From a virus: a stretch of DNA of 64,000 nucleotides. The notes below the pieces were generated by a model that ran no database searches, was not told where the DNA came from, and saw nothing but the letters and a program-made list of their open reading frames with translations. Location of the stretch: positions 1 through 64,000 of IMG/VR virus record IMGVR_UViG_3300009156_000026. One strand, 5' to 3'. Position numbers and translations under genes: made by a program. Numbering within the stretch: position 1 is the first letter of the stretch; each line of letters begins with the position of its first letter. Below, in pieces: positions 6,415-14,275 of the stretch.

Positions 6415-7727
6415 CAGCGGTCGACCACGTTGACGCGGTCCTGGGGCACCCGAAACGGCTTGCCTTTCGGACCCTTCACGTAGGGGCGGATCGGGATCCG
6501 TCGGCCGTTGGCCAGGGTCCGCATGTGGCCCGTGACTGGCCACTGACAGGTCCAGTCGACGGCGCGGGACCCGCCGTGCTTGGCGGCGTACTCGGCTTTG
6601 CGCCACTCGACGACCCGCACGACAGGCGCGACGTCGGCCCGCTCGGCACGGCGGCGGGTGGCACGGTCGAGCTCGCCCGGCTCGACCCGCCCCTGCTTGA
6701 GGATGCGCCCCTGCATCCACCCGAACAGGGCGCCCATCAGCAGGAACGGGTAGCCGTGGTAGGCGCGATCGGTCACGTCGTCGGGGTAGCGCTGCTGGAC
6801 GTCGGCCAGCATCTCGATGACCGTCGCGCCGTACGGGACGGGCGGCTGGATGAACGGCACCAGCCGCGCACCCTCGGCCCAGTCCCAGCCGGCCGCCTCG
6901 GCATCCACGAACGAGATGACCGCAAGCTGCTGCTCGGGATGGTCGACGCGATAGCTGCCGTCCGAGAGCGGGGCACCGACCTGGGCCGGCGTGAACACGA
7001 TCGCCCGCACGTTCTCGTCGAACCGCTGGCGGCCGTTCGGCTTGCGGGGCGCGGACGGGTCGGGCGGCAGCCAGAGCAGGCCACCATCCGGCGTCGGGAT
7101 GCGCTCGGTGTCGAACGCGAACGCCTCCAGGCCGCTGATGGGCGAGCCCAGCGCCAGCGCCTGCCCCTCCGCGTCCACCGTGGTCACCATCAGGGCGCGG
7201 CGGATCTCGGGGCTGACGTAGAACGACTCCAGCCGCCGCACCATGTGCGCGGTCTGGCGGACCGTGGACTCGACGTGGACCTGGGCCGCTCGGATCCGCT
7301 CGGCCTGGGTCGGCAGGGCTGCGACGGCGGGGTTGTCCATGAAGTAGGCCAGCAACGAACGACGGGCGCCAGTGGTCGCCAGGGCGCCGAGGATCGCCAG
7401 CTTGCCGTCGAGGGCCTCGCGCCAGGGCATCGGACCCCCCACCGCCGGCCTGGGCGCGGTCGGGGCGTTGATCGGGAAGCCGTGCTCCCTGGCGCAGGCG
7501 ATGTGCAGGGTGGCCGGCTCGTCGGGGTGGTCCGTCATCAAGACCATGATGACCTCGTCGCCCTTCACGATCCGCTTGTGACAGACCGTCGATCCGCAGC
7601 GGGTCATCGCCTCCGCGAAACGGAACGGCACCGAGAGCTCGTAGGTCTCGCCGCCAGAGTAGGCGTTGACGCGGTCCAGGACGGCCTGCCACCGCTCGGG
7701 CGGCCAGTTGACAGTCTCGGCGTCCAT
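6414..7727 (-). CDS. Hypothetical protein, 437 aa, with C-terminal GHxR-KGP motif
   Basis: Starts MDAETVNWPPERW behind GGAGGAGACCC. It has a His/Cys-containing N-terminal part (CGSTVCHKRIVKGDE, HIACAREHG), which may be a zinc-bound PARP-finger-like fold, a long alpha/beta middle, and a C-terminus with W-x-VTGHMR...PIRPYVKGPKGKP. That ending resembles a W..GHWR..PYxKGP motif I recall from uncharacterised actinobacterial and phage proteins. No catalytic function is assigned. The gene ends inside the hairpin of element A. Confidence 0.65.
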   Translation of the reverse strand: MDAETVNWPPERWQAVLDRVNAYSGGETYELSVPFRFAEAMTRCGSTVCHKRIVKGDEVIMVLMTDHPDEPATLHIACAREHGFPINAPTAPRPAVGGPMPWREALDGKLAILGALATTGARRSLLAYFMDNPAVAALPTQAERIRAAQVHVESTVRQTAHMVRRLESFYVSPEIRRALMVTTVDAEGQALALGSPISGLEAFAFDTERIPTPDGGLLWLPPDPSAPRKPNGRQRFDENVRAIVFTPAQVGAPLSDGSYRVDHPEQQLAVISFVDAEAAGWDWAEGARLVPFIQPPVPYGATVIEMLADVQQRYPDDVTDRAYHGYPFLLMGALFGWMQGRILKQGRVEPGELDRATRRRAERADVAPVVRVVEWRKAEYAAKHGGSRAVDWTCQWPVTGHMRTLANGRRIPIRPYVKGPKGKPFRVPQDRVNVVDR

Positions 7728-7748
7728 GGGTCTCCTCCCTCGGGGGTG

Positions 7749-8159
7749 CTAGCTCTGGAAGTGGGCCTCAAGGTGGCCGTAGGCGAGCCCGGTCGACAGG
7801 CGGAGCTCCTCCAGTTCAGGGTCGGTCACGAACGGGCCATCGCCACGGAGGGCGGCGTAGTACGGCTCGTCGGCGGCGTTGACAGCGGCGTGCAGCTTCT
7901 GCCCCTCGTCGCAGGAGACGTGGTACGAGGTGCCCTCGACGTAGCAGCCGCACGACAGGGTCTCGGGGCCCCGCTCGGCATAGGCGACGTGGACGTCGAG
8001 CACCTCGGTCGAGGGGCGGAACTTGGGGAGCTCGGCGTGGACGAACGTCCTGAGCTCGCCTCGGCGCCTGATCTGGTCCTGGTGGACAGGCTCGGGCTCG
8101 GTCAGCCACTCCGAGCCGTCCATCTCGACGACGATCTGGAGGGTGATGCGCTGGCGCAT
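7749..8159 (-). CDS. Hypothetical protein, 136 aa
   Basis: Starts MRQRITLQIVVEMDG behind AAAGGAAGAGACCC. A beta-rich start (an alternating hydrophobic strand) precedes a region with CGC and a further Cys (YHVSCDEG). Unassigned. It lies in line with the neighbouring leftward genes. Confidence 0.65.
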   Translation of the reverse strand: MRQRITLQIVVEMDGSEWLTEPEPVHQDQIRRRGELRTFVHAELPKFRPSTEVLDVHVAYAERGPETLSCGCYVEGTSYHVSCDEGQKLHAAVNAADEPYYAALRGDGPFVTDPELEELRLSTGLAYGHLEAHFQS

Positions 8160-8171
8160 GGGTCTCTTCCT

Positions 8172-8426
8172 TTAGGGGGTGAGGGTGAGGGTGGCGAGGT
8201 GCAGCCCGCCCGGCTTCTGGCGCTTCCAGACCTCGTAGCTGCCGTCGGGGAGACGTCTCCAGGCGGTCTCCCTGGTGGTCGACGCCCCGAACTCCCGCCT
8301 GACATGGTCGGCCCACTGGCGCAGCACCCGATCGTGATGACGGGGCATCACCTGCGTCGGGTAGGTCGCCTGGGCCGGGTGACTGGATCGCGGACGGACG
8401 TGATAGACGATCGTGATCATGGCCAC
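8172..8426 (-). CDS. Small basic hypothetical protein
   Basis: Encodes up to 84 residues. Start is GTG at 8426 (4 nt after GGGAGG) or ATG at 8420 (10 nt after it). His/Arg-rich; the C-terminal WRRLPDGSYEVWKRQKPGG looks like a beta-hairpin. The 12-bp palindrome GGAGACGTCTCC lies within the gene at 8249-8260. Confidence 0.6.
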   Translation of the reverse strand: MAMITIVYHVRPRSSHPAQATYPTQVMPRHHDRVLRQWADHVRREFGASTTRETAWRRLPDGSYEVWKRQKPGGLHLATLTLTP

Positions 8427-8439
8427 GACACCTCCCGAG

Positions 8440-8469
8440 CACGGGGTACCTGCTGACAGGTACCCCGTG
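8440..8469. terminator. Perfect 13-bp hairpin with KpnI-like core
   Basis: CACGGGGTACCTG (8440-8452) pairs perfectly with CAGGTACCCCGTG (8457-8469) around a CTGA loop. It lies between the stop of the leftward gene at 8475-9872 and the start of the next, where a terminator or processing site would act. No T-run follows on either strand. Confidence 0.55.
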
Positions 8470-8474
8470 GGTGG

Positions 8475-9872
8475 CTAGACGCCGACGGGGATCCCAATCT
8501 CGGACTGCGTCCGAGTTGGGATCCCGACGGCCTGTCGAGACCCGGCGGCCTCCAGGCTGTCGTCGTCCTCATCGCCCAGGCTGACGTCGGCGGCCTGACG
8601 GACGCCGGTATCCAGCCCCTGGCTGTCGTCGTCGTCGTCGAACAGGTCCGACGGGACAGCAGCCGACTCGCGACGCAGCAGGCTCTGGAGCTCCTCGACG
8701 TCGCCGCCGAGCCCGACGTCCTGCATCACGGCAGATCCGCGCTTGCCGACCTTCTTGTCCATCTCCATCAGGCTGAGCCGCGCCTCGGCCCCGAGCGTGG
8801 TCAGCACGCCCTTGAGCTCCTCGGCCGAGCGCTTCTGTGACGGCTGGTCCAGGATGCCCTGGAGGGACGCCAGGCGCGCCTGCAAGGAGCCGTTGCCCTC
8901 GTCCCAGAAGTCGAGCAGCTTGGCCTGCTTCAGGAACTTGGAGAGGGCGGTGCTGCTGTTCCGATCCAGCTTGCCGTCGTTGTCCTGGGCGACCTTGAGG
9001 GCGGCCGAGACGGCGTCGAAGACCTGGGTCTGAAGCTGGACGCGGACCTCCTCGACGAACTGCGAGACGCCCTTGCCAGCCTTCTCCGAGGCGGTCCGCT
9101 CGACCTCGTCGAGCATGATCCGTTCGGCCTCGGTCAGGCGGATGTCGCCAGCGGCCACTCGGTCGCGCTCGACCCGTGCGAGGTCGGGCAGCGAGGTGCA
9201 GTAGAACTTGATCTTCAGCTTGGTGCGGATCGTCTGGACCGTCGGGATCTCGGCCGCGATCATGTCCAGCTTGCCCTGGACCCAGGCGTCCTTGTCCGCG
9301 AAGTTGTCGAGCCGGGCGCCCGTGCCGAGCACCTTCAGCCGATCGTGGGTGCCCTGGAGAAAGCCCAGGAACGCGGTCAGGGTCTCCTTCTTGAGGTCGT
9401 CGTACTGCTCCTCGACCTTGTCCAGGAGGAGCGCAAACTGACCCTCGACCTCGCGGTGCGCGGACAGCCACTCGGCAAACGCCGGCAGCGGGACCCAGGC
9501 GCCCCAGAAGGTGGCGTACGACCATTTCTCCAGGCGGTAGCGGGCGCGGGAGTCCAGCTTCTCGAACTCCTCGTGGATCCGCAGCGGCAGCAGGTAGCGG
9601 TGGCCAGGGGCCAGGAACTGCCGCAGCCGCTTGGCCTCCTCGGGGTCGGCCGGCTCGATCCCGAGCATCTCCAGATCAAGCTGCAGCTTGAAGCGCTCGC
9701 GGGAGATCGAGAGGTCGACGACCACGCCCTTCTCGGCGTACTTGAGCCAGCGCGCGTCACGGGCGTAGACCTCGACGCCGAGCGCCTCGGAGAGCTCACG
9801 GTTGAGCGAGTCCACGCCGTTCTTCCTGGTCGGGTCCTCGGTGCGGGTGATGGTCTGGGTCTGGTCTTCCAT
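8475..9872 (-). CDS. Coiled-coil protein of the AAA+/SWIM module, 465 aa
   Basis: Long helical protein without Cys pairs or membrane segments. Middle region is rich in heptad-like charged helices (about residues 140-400), with a strongly acidic tail (DLFDDDDDSQG, DEDDDSLEA). It lies downstream of the SWIM protein and the AAA+ ATPase, separated by about 30 nt, with a GGAGACCC ribosome-binding site, so it is probably in one operon. It may be the adaptor or substrate subunit of the ATPase. It loosely recalls the DUF3150-type proteins that accompany AAA ATPases in phages, but this was not checked. The last codons lie within a long inverted repeat (8488-8525). Confidence 0.65.
   Translation of the reverse strand: MEDQTQTITRTEDPTRKNGVDSLNRELSEALGVEVYARDARWLKYAEKGVVVDLSISRERFKLQLDLEMLGIEPADPEEAKRLRQFLAPGHRYLLPLRIHEEFEKLDSRARYRLEKWSYATFWGAWVPLPAFAEWLSAHREVEGQFALLLDKVEEQYDDLKKETLTAFLGFLQGTHDRLKVLGTGARLDNFADKDAWVQGKLDMIAAEIPTVQTIRTKLKIKFYCTSLPDLARVERDRVAAGDIRLTEAERIMLDEVERTASEKAGKGVSQFVEEVRVQLQTQVFDAVSAALKVAQDNDGKLDRNSSTALSKFLKQAKLLDFWDEGNGSLQARLASLQGILDQPSQKRSAEELKGVLTTLGAEARLSLMEMDKKVGKRGSAVMQDVGLGGDVEELQSLLRRESAAVPSDLFDDDDDSQGLDTGVRQAADVSLGDEDDDSLEAAGSRQAVGIPTRTQSEIGIPVGV
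8488..8525. repeat. Long inverted repeat at the 3' end of a gene
   Basis: GGGATCCCAATCTCGGA (8488-8504) and TCCGAGTTGGGATCCC (8510-8525) pair over 16 bp with one bulged base around a CTGCG loop. It encodes the last residues of the coiled-coil protein (VGIPTRTQSEIGIPVG, itself a peptide repeat). As RNA it would form a very stable 3' hairpin. Confidence 0.55.
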
Positions 9873-9903
9873 GGTGGGTCTCCTGGGGGTGGTGGGTGAG
9901 AGC

Positions 9904-10266
9904 CTAGCGCCGCACCTGCGGCTCGAAGAGCTCGTCGTCGTCGTCGTCGAACAAGGGGCGGGCCTCCGGCACCGTCGGGAGCGGTGCCGGAGTACCCGTG
10001 GCTGGGCTGTCCACGACAGGCTGGGTCGGCTCGGTCGGGACGCTGAACGTGTTACTGGCGAACGCGGCGCTCAGGTGCTTGCAGCGGAACCGCATCCGCT
10101 CCTCGGGTGAGCGCTCGGGGTTGCGGGTGGTCTGGAAGAAAAACGCCGGGCAACTGCACGTTGCTGAGCCGTCGTCGTAGACCACCAGTCGATACTCGGT
10201 CGGCAGGCCGGTGCTGCGCTCGACCCGATTGGCCGAACGCACCGAACCGCTCCAGATCGCCCGCAC
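9904..10266 (-). CDS. SWIM zinc-finger protein
   Basis: The GTG start at 10266 is chosen because GAGGAGGTGTAAC precedes it; it lies 1 nt from the upstream ATPase stop. The 120-residue product contains CSCPAF-x(n)-FRCKHL, the CxC...CxH signature of SWIM domains, after a short beta-rich lead (YRLVVYDDGSAT). The tail is Pro-rich and acidic (DDDDDELFEP), like the tails of its two operon neighbours. SWIM domains bind DNA or proteins and often accompany ATPases. The 3-gene arrangement argues for one complex. Confidence 0.75.
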   Translation of the reverse strand: MRAIWSGSVRSANRVERSTGLPTEYRLVVYDDGSATCSCPAFFFQTTRNPERSPEERMRFRCKHLSAAFASNTFSVPTEPTQPVVDSPATGTPAPLPTVPEARPLFDDDDDELFEPQVRR

Positions 10267-10267
10267 G

Positions 10268-12211
10268 TTACACCTCCTCGTCGTCGTACGCGTCGAAGGC
10301 ATCGGTGTCGGTGATGGCGGTCCGAGCGGCGCCGACCTGGGGACGGGCGGCGGTCTTGGCGCGGGCCTGCTGCTTGCCCACGCGGTCGCGGTACCGCTCC
10401 GGGACCAAGCTGCGGAAGTTGCAGGCGCGGACCGCGAGGTCGGTGTGGAGCTCGACGTCAGCCGTCGACCGCACCATGTCGTCGAGGCCGGCCTCGAAGG
10501 CTCTGGCTGAGACCGAGCGATCGTCGCCGTCCGTCTCGGGCATCAGCCTGAGGCGGACCCGGTAGCCGGCCTCACCGACCAGCGCTTCGAGCTCGGCCGG
10601 CGTCCAGAGGTCGGTCGCCTCCCCGATCGCGAGGAGCTCCGCGTCCGACGGCATCGGCACCCGCTTGCGCCGACAGAGCGCAGCCACGGCGGCTGCGCGC
10701 TCCGAGGCCGAGTCCGGCGGCAGCAAGGGGATCGTGTAGTCGATGCGACCCGGGCGCTTGAACGCCGCATCGATCTGGTCGGGCCTGTTGGTGGCCGCGA
10801 TCAGCAGGATCTTGCCACGGTGCTTGTCGTTCGAGAAGAACTTCAGGAGCTCCCCGAACGTGTTGCCCTCGACCGAGTCGCCACCACCACCGCCGCCGCC
10901 CACGACGCGCTTGACCTTCTGGTCGAGCTCGTCAATAAAGACGACACACGGCGCCAGCGCCTCGATCCCGGTCAGCGCCTTGCGGAGCTTCTTCTCCGAC
11001 TCCCCGACGTACTGACCCTTGATCTTGTCGGCCTGGAGCTCGACGCAGTTGAGGCCCGTTTCGTGGGCGATCGCGCGAGCCACCCAGGTCTTGCCGGTAC
11101 CGGCCGGGCCCGCGAACATCAGCCCCATCGGGCAGACGTCGTGGAGGTCGGGGTCGCGCAGGGTGTTCAGCACCCGCTCCTGGAGAAACTGCTTGGCCCG
11201 ATCGTGGCCGCCGACCATCTCGAAGGTGACGTCGGGTTCGAGGATCTCCAGGACCTCGGCGTACTCCGAGGCGATCAGGTCGGCTTTGCGCTCCTTGACC
11301 ATCTCGCGGGTCAGCCGCCCGCCGTTGGCCGCTGCCCGCATGGCGATATCTTCGATGTGCCGCCTGCCCAGGCCGGCTGTTTCGTTGGCGAGCTCCATCT
11401 CGGTCAGGCCGTCGAGCTCGGCCCGACGGTCGGGCAGGGTCCGCGCGATGAACGCCAGTCGCTGGTCGACATCGGGGACGCCGACCTCGATCGTGCGGAT
11501 GCCCGAGGTCGAGGTGCGGAGGTCCGGGTGGATGTCCTCCAGCGAGGGGGCCAGGATGATGACCAGGGCCTTGTTGCGGTTGATCTCGATCGAGCGGCCG
11601 GCGCGGTCGAGGATGGCGAGCAGGCGGCGGTCGGTCGGGCCGAGGCGGGCCTTGTCCTCGGGTGGGACAATCAAGTCGGCGCGCTCGACGATGATGGCGG
11701 CGCGGGCGCCGACGGCGCGGCGGGCCTCGCCACGGCCAACGACCCGCTGGGGGACGCCGGGCTCTTCGATGGTGGCGCCACGGGCCCACTCGATCAGCTT
11801 GTCGATGGCCGAGGGGGCGTCGTCGGGCAGCTTGCCCTGGTTGCCGGCACCGACCGCAGCACCGGCAGCGGCCAGCGCTGCGAGGGGGTTGAAGGCATCG
11901 GCCGCCGACTCGTCCTGCTGCTCGATGCCGAGCACCCGCTCGACCCAGGCTCGGGACTCCTTGGCCACGAGCTCGGTGCCCGGGAACGTGACCCCCTGAT
12001 CGGGGGCGAAGGTGGCGACCGCGTGCAGCCGCAGCAGGCGCTGTTCGAGGTACTCGCGCAGCGTCAGGTTGGTCGAGGGGTGCTCGACGTAGTCAGCGAC
12101 GGCGCCGTGCAGCACGAAGACGTTGGCGGTGCCCGCTCGGTAGGTGTTCTGGAGCTCCGTCCACCAGGACGGGGTGACGGGGGTGGACAGGACGTCGAGC
12201 TCTTCAGCCAT
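10268..12211 (-). CDS. Double-domain AAA+ ATPase (Cdc48/FtsH-like)
   Basis: 647 residues. The second AAA+ domain is canonical: Walker A GPAGTGKT (about 366-375), Walker B VVFIDELDQ (about 423), sensor-1 AATNRPDQID and the arginine-rich KRPGRID that places it in the classic AAA clade. The N-terminal part (1-310) looks like a degenerate AAA domain that keeps an ILDRAGRSIEI/ILAPSLEDIHP-like strand pattern but no Walker A, as in Ycf46-type proteins. The tail ends TDAFDAYDDEEV. First gene of the module with the SWIM and coiled-coil proteins. Probably remodels a protein complex during infection; the substrate is unknown. Confidence 0.85.
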   Translation of the reverse strand: MAEELDVLSTPVTPSWWTELQNTYRAGTANVFVLHGAVADYVEHPSTNLTLREYLEQRLLRLHAVATFAPDQGVTFPGTELVAKESRAWVERVLGIEQQDESAADAFNPLAALAAAGAAVGAGNQGKLPDDAPSAIDKLIEWARGATIEEPGVPQRVVGRGEARRAVGARAAIIVERADLIVPPEDKARLGPTDRRLLAILDRAGRSIEINRNKALVIILAPSLEDIHPDLRTSTSGIRTIEVGVPDVDQRLAFIARTLPDRRAELDGLTEMELANETAGLGRRHIEDIAMRAAANGGRLTREMVKERKADLIASEYAEVLEILEPDVTFEMVGGHDRAKQFLQERVLNTLRDPDLHDVCPMGLMFAGPAGTGKTWVARAIAHETGLNCVELQADKIKGQYVGESEKKLRKALTGIEALAPCVVFIDELDQKVKRVVGGGGGGGDSVEGNTFGELLKFFSNDKHRGKILLIAATNRPDQIDAAFKRPGRIDYTIPLLPPDSASERAAAVAALCRRKRVPMPSDAELLAIGEATDLWTPAELEALVGEAGYRVRLRLMPETDGDDRSVSARAFEAGLDDMVRSTADVELHTDLAVRACNFRSLVPERYRDRVGKQQARAKTAARPQVGAARTAITDTDAFDAYDDEEV

Positions 12212-12244
12212 CAGAGGGGTCTCCTATAGGGGTGAGTCTAGCGA

Positions 12245-12316
12245 GCAGTCGGGCCCGCTCGCAGAGCACCCGCTGGCAGGTAGCCAGTGGGTGCCTAGCG
12301 GCCGGGTCAGGCTGAG
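12245..12316. promoter_or_regulatory. Intergenic hairpin element, copy B
   Basis: Same flanks as copies A and C (GTCGGGCCCGCTCGCAG and CTAGCGGCCGGGTCAGGC). The core stem GCACCCGCTGGC (12266-12277)/GCCAGTGGGTGC (12283-12294) has 12 bp with one wobble and a 5-nt loop. It lies upstream of the ATPase gene's ribosome-binding site and downstream of the gene at 12323, so it may be a terminator plus leader for the ATPase operon. Confidence 0.65.
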
Positions 12317-12322
12317 GGGTTT

Positions 12323-12547
12323 CTAGTGGTGGCTGGCGCCCAGACGGTGGGCGACCTGATGGGACTTGTCGTCGAGGTGCTTCTCGGGCTCGGACAGCCC
12401 GACGATCGGGAGCTCGGTGCCGATGACCCGAAAGAAGCGCTTCAGGGCTGGGCCCGCTTTCTCGAAGGTGGTGCCCGAGGGGATGCCCGCCGACAGCGAG
12501 CCGTCCGGGCCCTGGATCAGGATGATCTCGATCGTCTCGGCGCTCAT
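12323..12547 (-). CDS. Small protein, possibly DUF2997-like
   Basis: The start at 12547 (MSAETIEIILIQGPDGSL) is set by AAGGAGCCACCC. The 74 residues begin with a strand-turn-strand IEIILIQGPDGSLSAGI, then KAGPALKRFF, and a His-rich end. The layout resembles the small DUF2997 proteins encoded beside Ycf46-type AAA ATPases; this is a recollection-level comparison. Confidence 0.6.
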   Translation of the reverse strand: MSAETIEIILIQGPDGSLSAGIPSGTTFEKAGPALKRFFRVIGTELPIVGLSEPEKHLDDKSHQVAHRLGASHH

Positions 12548-12557
12548 GGGTGGCTCC

Positions 12558-12968
12558 TTAGAGGGGGATGCGGATCTTGGTGACGCGGGCCGCGCCCTGG
12601 CGGGCGTCCGACTGGATGGCAAGCTGGCCGTACTGGGCCTTGATGGCGGCGACCAGCCGCTCCTGGACGAGCGGGATGGCCAGCGCCTGGGCGAGCTCGG
12701 TGGCCTTGGCCGAGAGGGCGGCGATCTGGGCGGGGGTCAGGTCCAGCCGAGATGCCTGCACCTGGATGCCGTCTGCCCAGATGCGGACGGTGGCGGTGCG
12801 GCTGGTCAGGTAGGCGGTCTCGCCGTTGCGCTGGATGACGGGGACGCCGCCCATCACCTGGGCGAGCGCCTGGGCCAGCGCCTTGAGGCCGGCCTCGGAC
12901 TTGAGGAGCTCGACGCCGTACTTGGCGTCGAGCCGAGCGGAAACCACGGCGAGCATCGAACACACCAT
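12558..12968 (-). CDS. Hypothetical protein, 136 aa
   Basis: Helical N-terminus (LLKSEAGLKALAQALAQV) followed by strands (VPVIQRNGETAYLTSRTATVRI) and a long C-terminal helix. The start could be ATG 12968 or the nearer ATG 12956 (MLAVVSARL); no strong ribosome-binding site decides. Next to a DUF2997-like gene and an AAA ATPase it might play the part of DUF1257, but sequence support is weak. Confidence 0.6.
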   Translation of the reverse strand: MVCSMLAVVSARLDAKYGVELLKSEAGLKALAQALAQVMGGVPVIQRNGETAYLTSRTATVRIWADGIQVQASRLDLTPAQIAALSAKATELAQALAIPLVQERLVAAIKAQYGQLAIQSDARQGAARVTKIRIPL

Positions 12969-12976
12969 CTAGGTAC

Positions 12977-13447
12977 CTACTTTCCTGTCTTCGCTTCCGC
13001 CGCGTCCCACCGTCGATGGCAGAAGCGGCAGAGCCAGCGGACCTCAAGCGGTCGGCTGTAGTCGTGGTGGGCGGCTTCAATAGGGCCAGGGCCGCCGCAC
13101 TCCTGGCAGGTGTCGGGCTTGACCAGCGCGCCCCGCTTGATAGCGGCGCGAACCGCGTTGCCGGCGTTCCACATCAGGCGGAAGCGAGCCTTGATCGCTG
13201 GGTCTCGCTTCCGTTCGCGCGCCTCCTCGGCCAGCCGTTCGCGGTGCCGCTCGCGGTAGCGGGCGACGTTGCGGTTCGTGGTGGCTCGCACCCGTTCGGG
13301 ATCGGCAGCCCTGGCTCGACGCAGGTGCGCGTTGTGGGCCTCGGGGTTGGCTCGCACGCGCTCGACCTGGAGCGCTGACTCACATTTCATACAGGTGCGC
13401 CGCTGGGGGCGGAATGGGCCGTCGCCCCCGCAACGCTTGCAGACCAT
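12977..13447 (-). CDS. HNH/zinc-ribbon protein
   Basis: 156 residues: an N-terminal pair of Cys motifs (CKRCGG, CMKC), a long very basic helix (RYRERHRERLAEEARERKR), then CQECGG...EAAHHDYSRPLEVRWLCRFCHRRWD. The C-terminal pattern CxxC-x(n)-HHDYxxPLxVxWLCxxCHxxW is common in phage HNH-like and recombination-endonuclease-VII-like proteins. It may cut or bind DNA. Strong CAGGAGG site. The same C-terminal motif also occurs in non-catalytic zinc proteins, so nuclease activity is not certain. Confidence 0.75.
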   Translation of the reverse strand: MVCKRCGGDGPFRPQRRTCMKCESALQVERVRANPEAHNAHLRRARAADPERVRATTNRNVARYRERHRERLAEEARERKRDPAIKARFRLMWNAGNAVRAAIKRGALVKPDTCQECGGPGPIEAAHHDYSRPLEVRWLCRFCHRRWDAAEAKTGK

Positions 13448-13467
13448 CAGTCAATCCTCCTGGTGGG

Positions 13468-13716
13468 TTAGATCAGGCTCGGCTGAGCCAGGGCGGCGTC
13501 CTCGCGGTTCTTGAGCGACTGGAGGCGGGCGGTGATGAGATGGGCGTTGGCGGCCATCTCAGACAGGCGGGCGCGCTCGGTGGCGTTGGAGGCGATCTCG
13601 CTCTCCAGCTTGCGCGCCTGACGCGCGATCCGCTCGGCCAGCCGACGGACCGTACGGGCCTCCTGGCGGCGGCCATCGCGAAAGCCGGCGATGATGGCGA
13701 TCTCGTTGGCGTTCAT
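13468..13716 (-). CDS. Small coiled-coil protein
   Basis: 82 residues, almost entirely charged helix (RRLAERIARQARKLESEI, LSEMAANAHLITARLQSL). TAGGAGAGACCC precedes the ATG. Probably an oligomerising accessory protein; the partner is unknown. Confidence 0.65.
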   Translation of the reverse strand: MNANEIAIIAGFRDGRRQEARTVRRLAERIARQARKLESEIASNATERARLSEMAANAHLITARLQSLKNREDAALAQPSLI

Positions 13717-13725
13717 GGGTCTCTC

Positions 13726-14013
13726 CTAGAGGGTGATGTCGTCGCGGTTGCACGGGCCTCGGAACCAGAGCGCGATCGGCGCGCTGGCGCTATGGCAGGT
13801 GCGGGGCTTGAGGTCGTAGGTGACGGTGTGGCGCGGGGTCAGGCTGACGACGTAGGCGCCGTGCTCGTGGCCGCGCTGGTGGATGCTGCCGTGGTTGTCG
13901 CACTTGATGCGGAGCAGGCGGTCGCGCTCGTGCTGGAGGCGGCGCAGCGCGTACTCGCGGTCGGTGCCAGAGACGAGCTCCTCGCCGTCGCGGCCAGCGT
14001 GGTAGTGGGTCAT
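13726..14013 (-). CDS. Hypothetical protein, 95 aa
   Basis: N-terminal charged helix (YALRRLQHERDRLLRIK) followed by a His/Cys-containing region (CDNHGSIHQRGHEHG, TCHS, PCNRDD) that could hold zinc. TAAGGAGAGACCC precedes the ATG. Function unknown. Confidence 0.65.
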   Translation of the reverse strand: MTHYHAGRDGEELVSGTDREYALRRLQHERDRLLRIKCDNHGSIHQRGHEHGAYVVSLTPRHTVTYDLKPRTCHSASAPIALWFRGPCNRDDITL

Positions 14014-14023
14014 GGGTCTCTCC

Positions 14024-14185
14024 TTAGCGGGGGTCGGCCATCTCGGCGCGGGGGCAGTCGTCCTCGTGGGCGTACGGGTCGGGCTCGGTCGGGTGCTCGG
14101 TGTTGATCGTGACGTGGGCGCCGCAAGCGCCGCACTCGACGTCCTGCCAGACGGAGCGGATGTAGAGCGGTCGAAGGCTGTCCAC
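14024..14185 (-). CDS. Small zinc-ribbon-like protein, 53 aa
   Basis: The GTG start at 14185 is chosen because TGAGGAGACCCCCC precedes it; an upstream in-frame extension would run into hairpin element C. CGAC and a later Cys (HEDDCPRAE) suggest a partial zinc site. Confidence 0.6.
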   Translation of the reverse strand: MDSLRPLYIRSVWQDVECGACGAHVTINTEHPTEPDPYAHEDDCPRAEMADPR

Positions 14186-14212
14186 GGGGGGTCTCCTCAG
14201 GGGTGATCTAGC

Positions 14213-14275
14213 GGTCGGGCCCGCTCTCAGGCCCACCAGCGCTGACTGGTGGGCTAGAGGCCGGGTCGGACTCAG
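14213..14275. promoter_or_regulatory. Intergenic hairpin element, copy C
   Basis: Flanks GTCGGGCCCGCTCTCAG and CTAGAGGCCGGGTC match copies A and B. The core stem is GCCCACCAG (14231-14239)/CTGGTGGGC (14246-14254), a different sequence from the other cores although the fold is kept. It lies just upstream of the GTG gene at 14185. Confidence 0.65.

Noticed and set aside
6405-8456. Open frame of 683 codons on the plus strand opposite the leftward genes
   Set aside because: Antisense shadow of three well-supported minus-strand genes with ribosome-binding sites; the composition is typical of the complement of GC-rich coding DNA.
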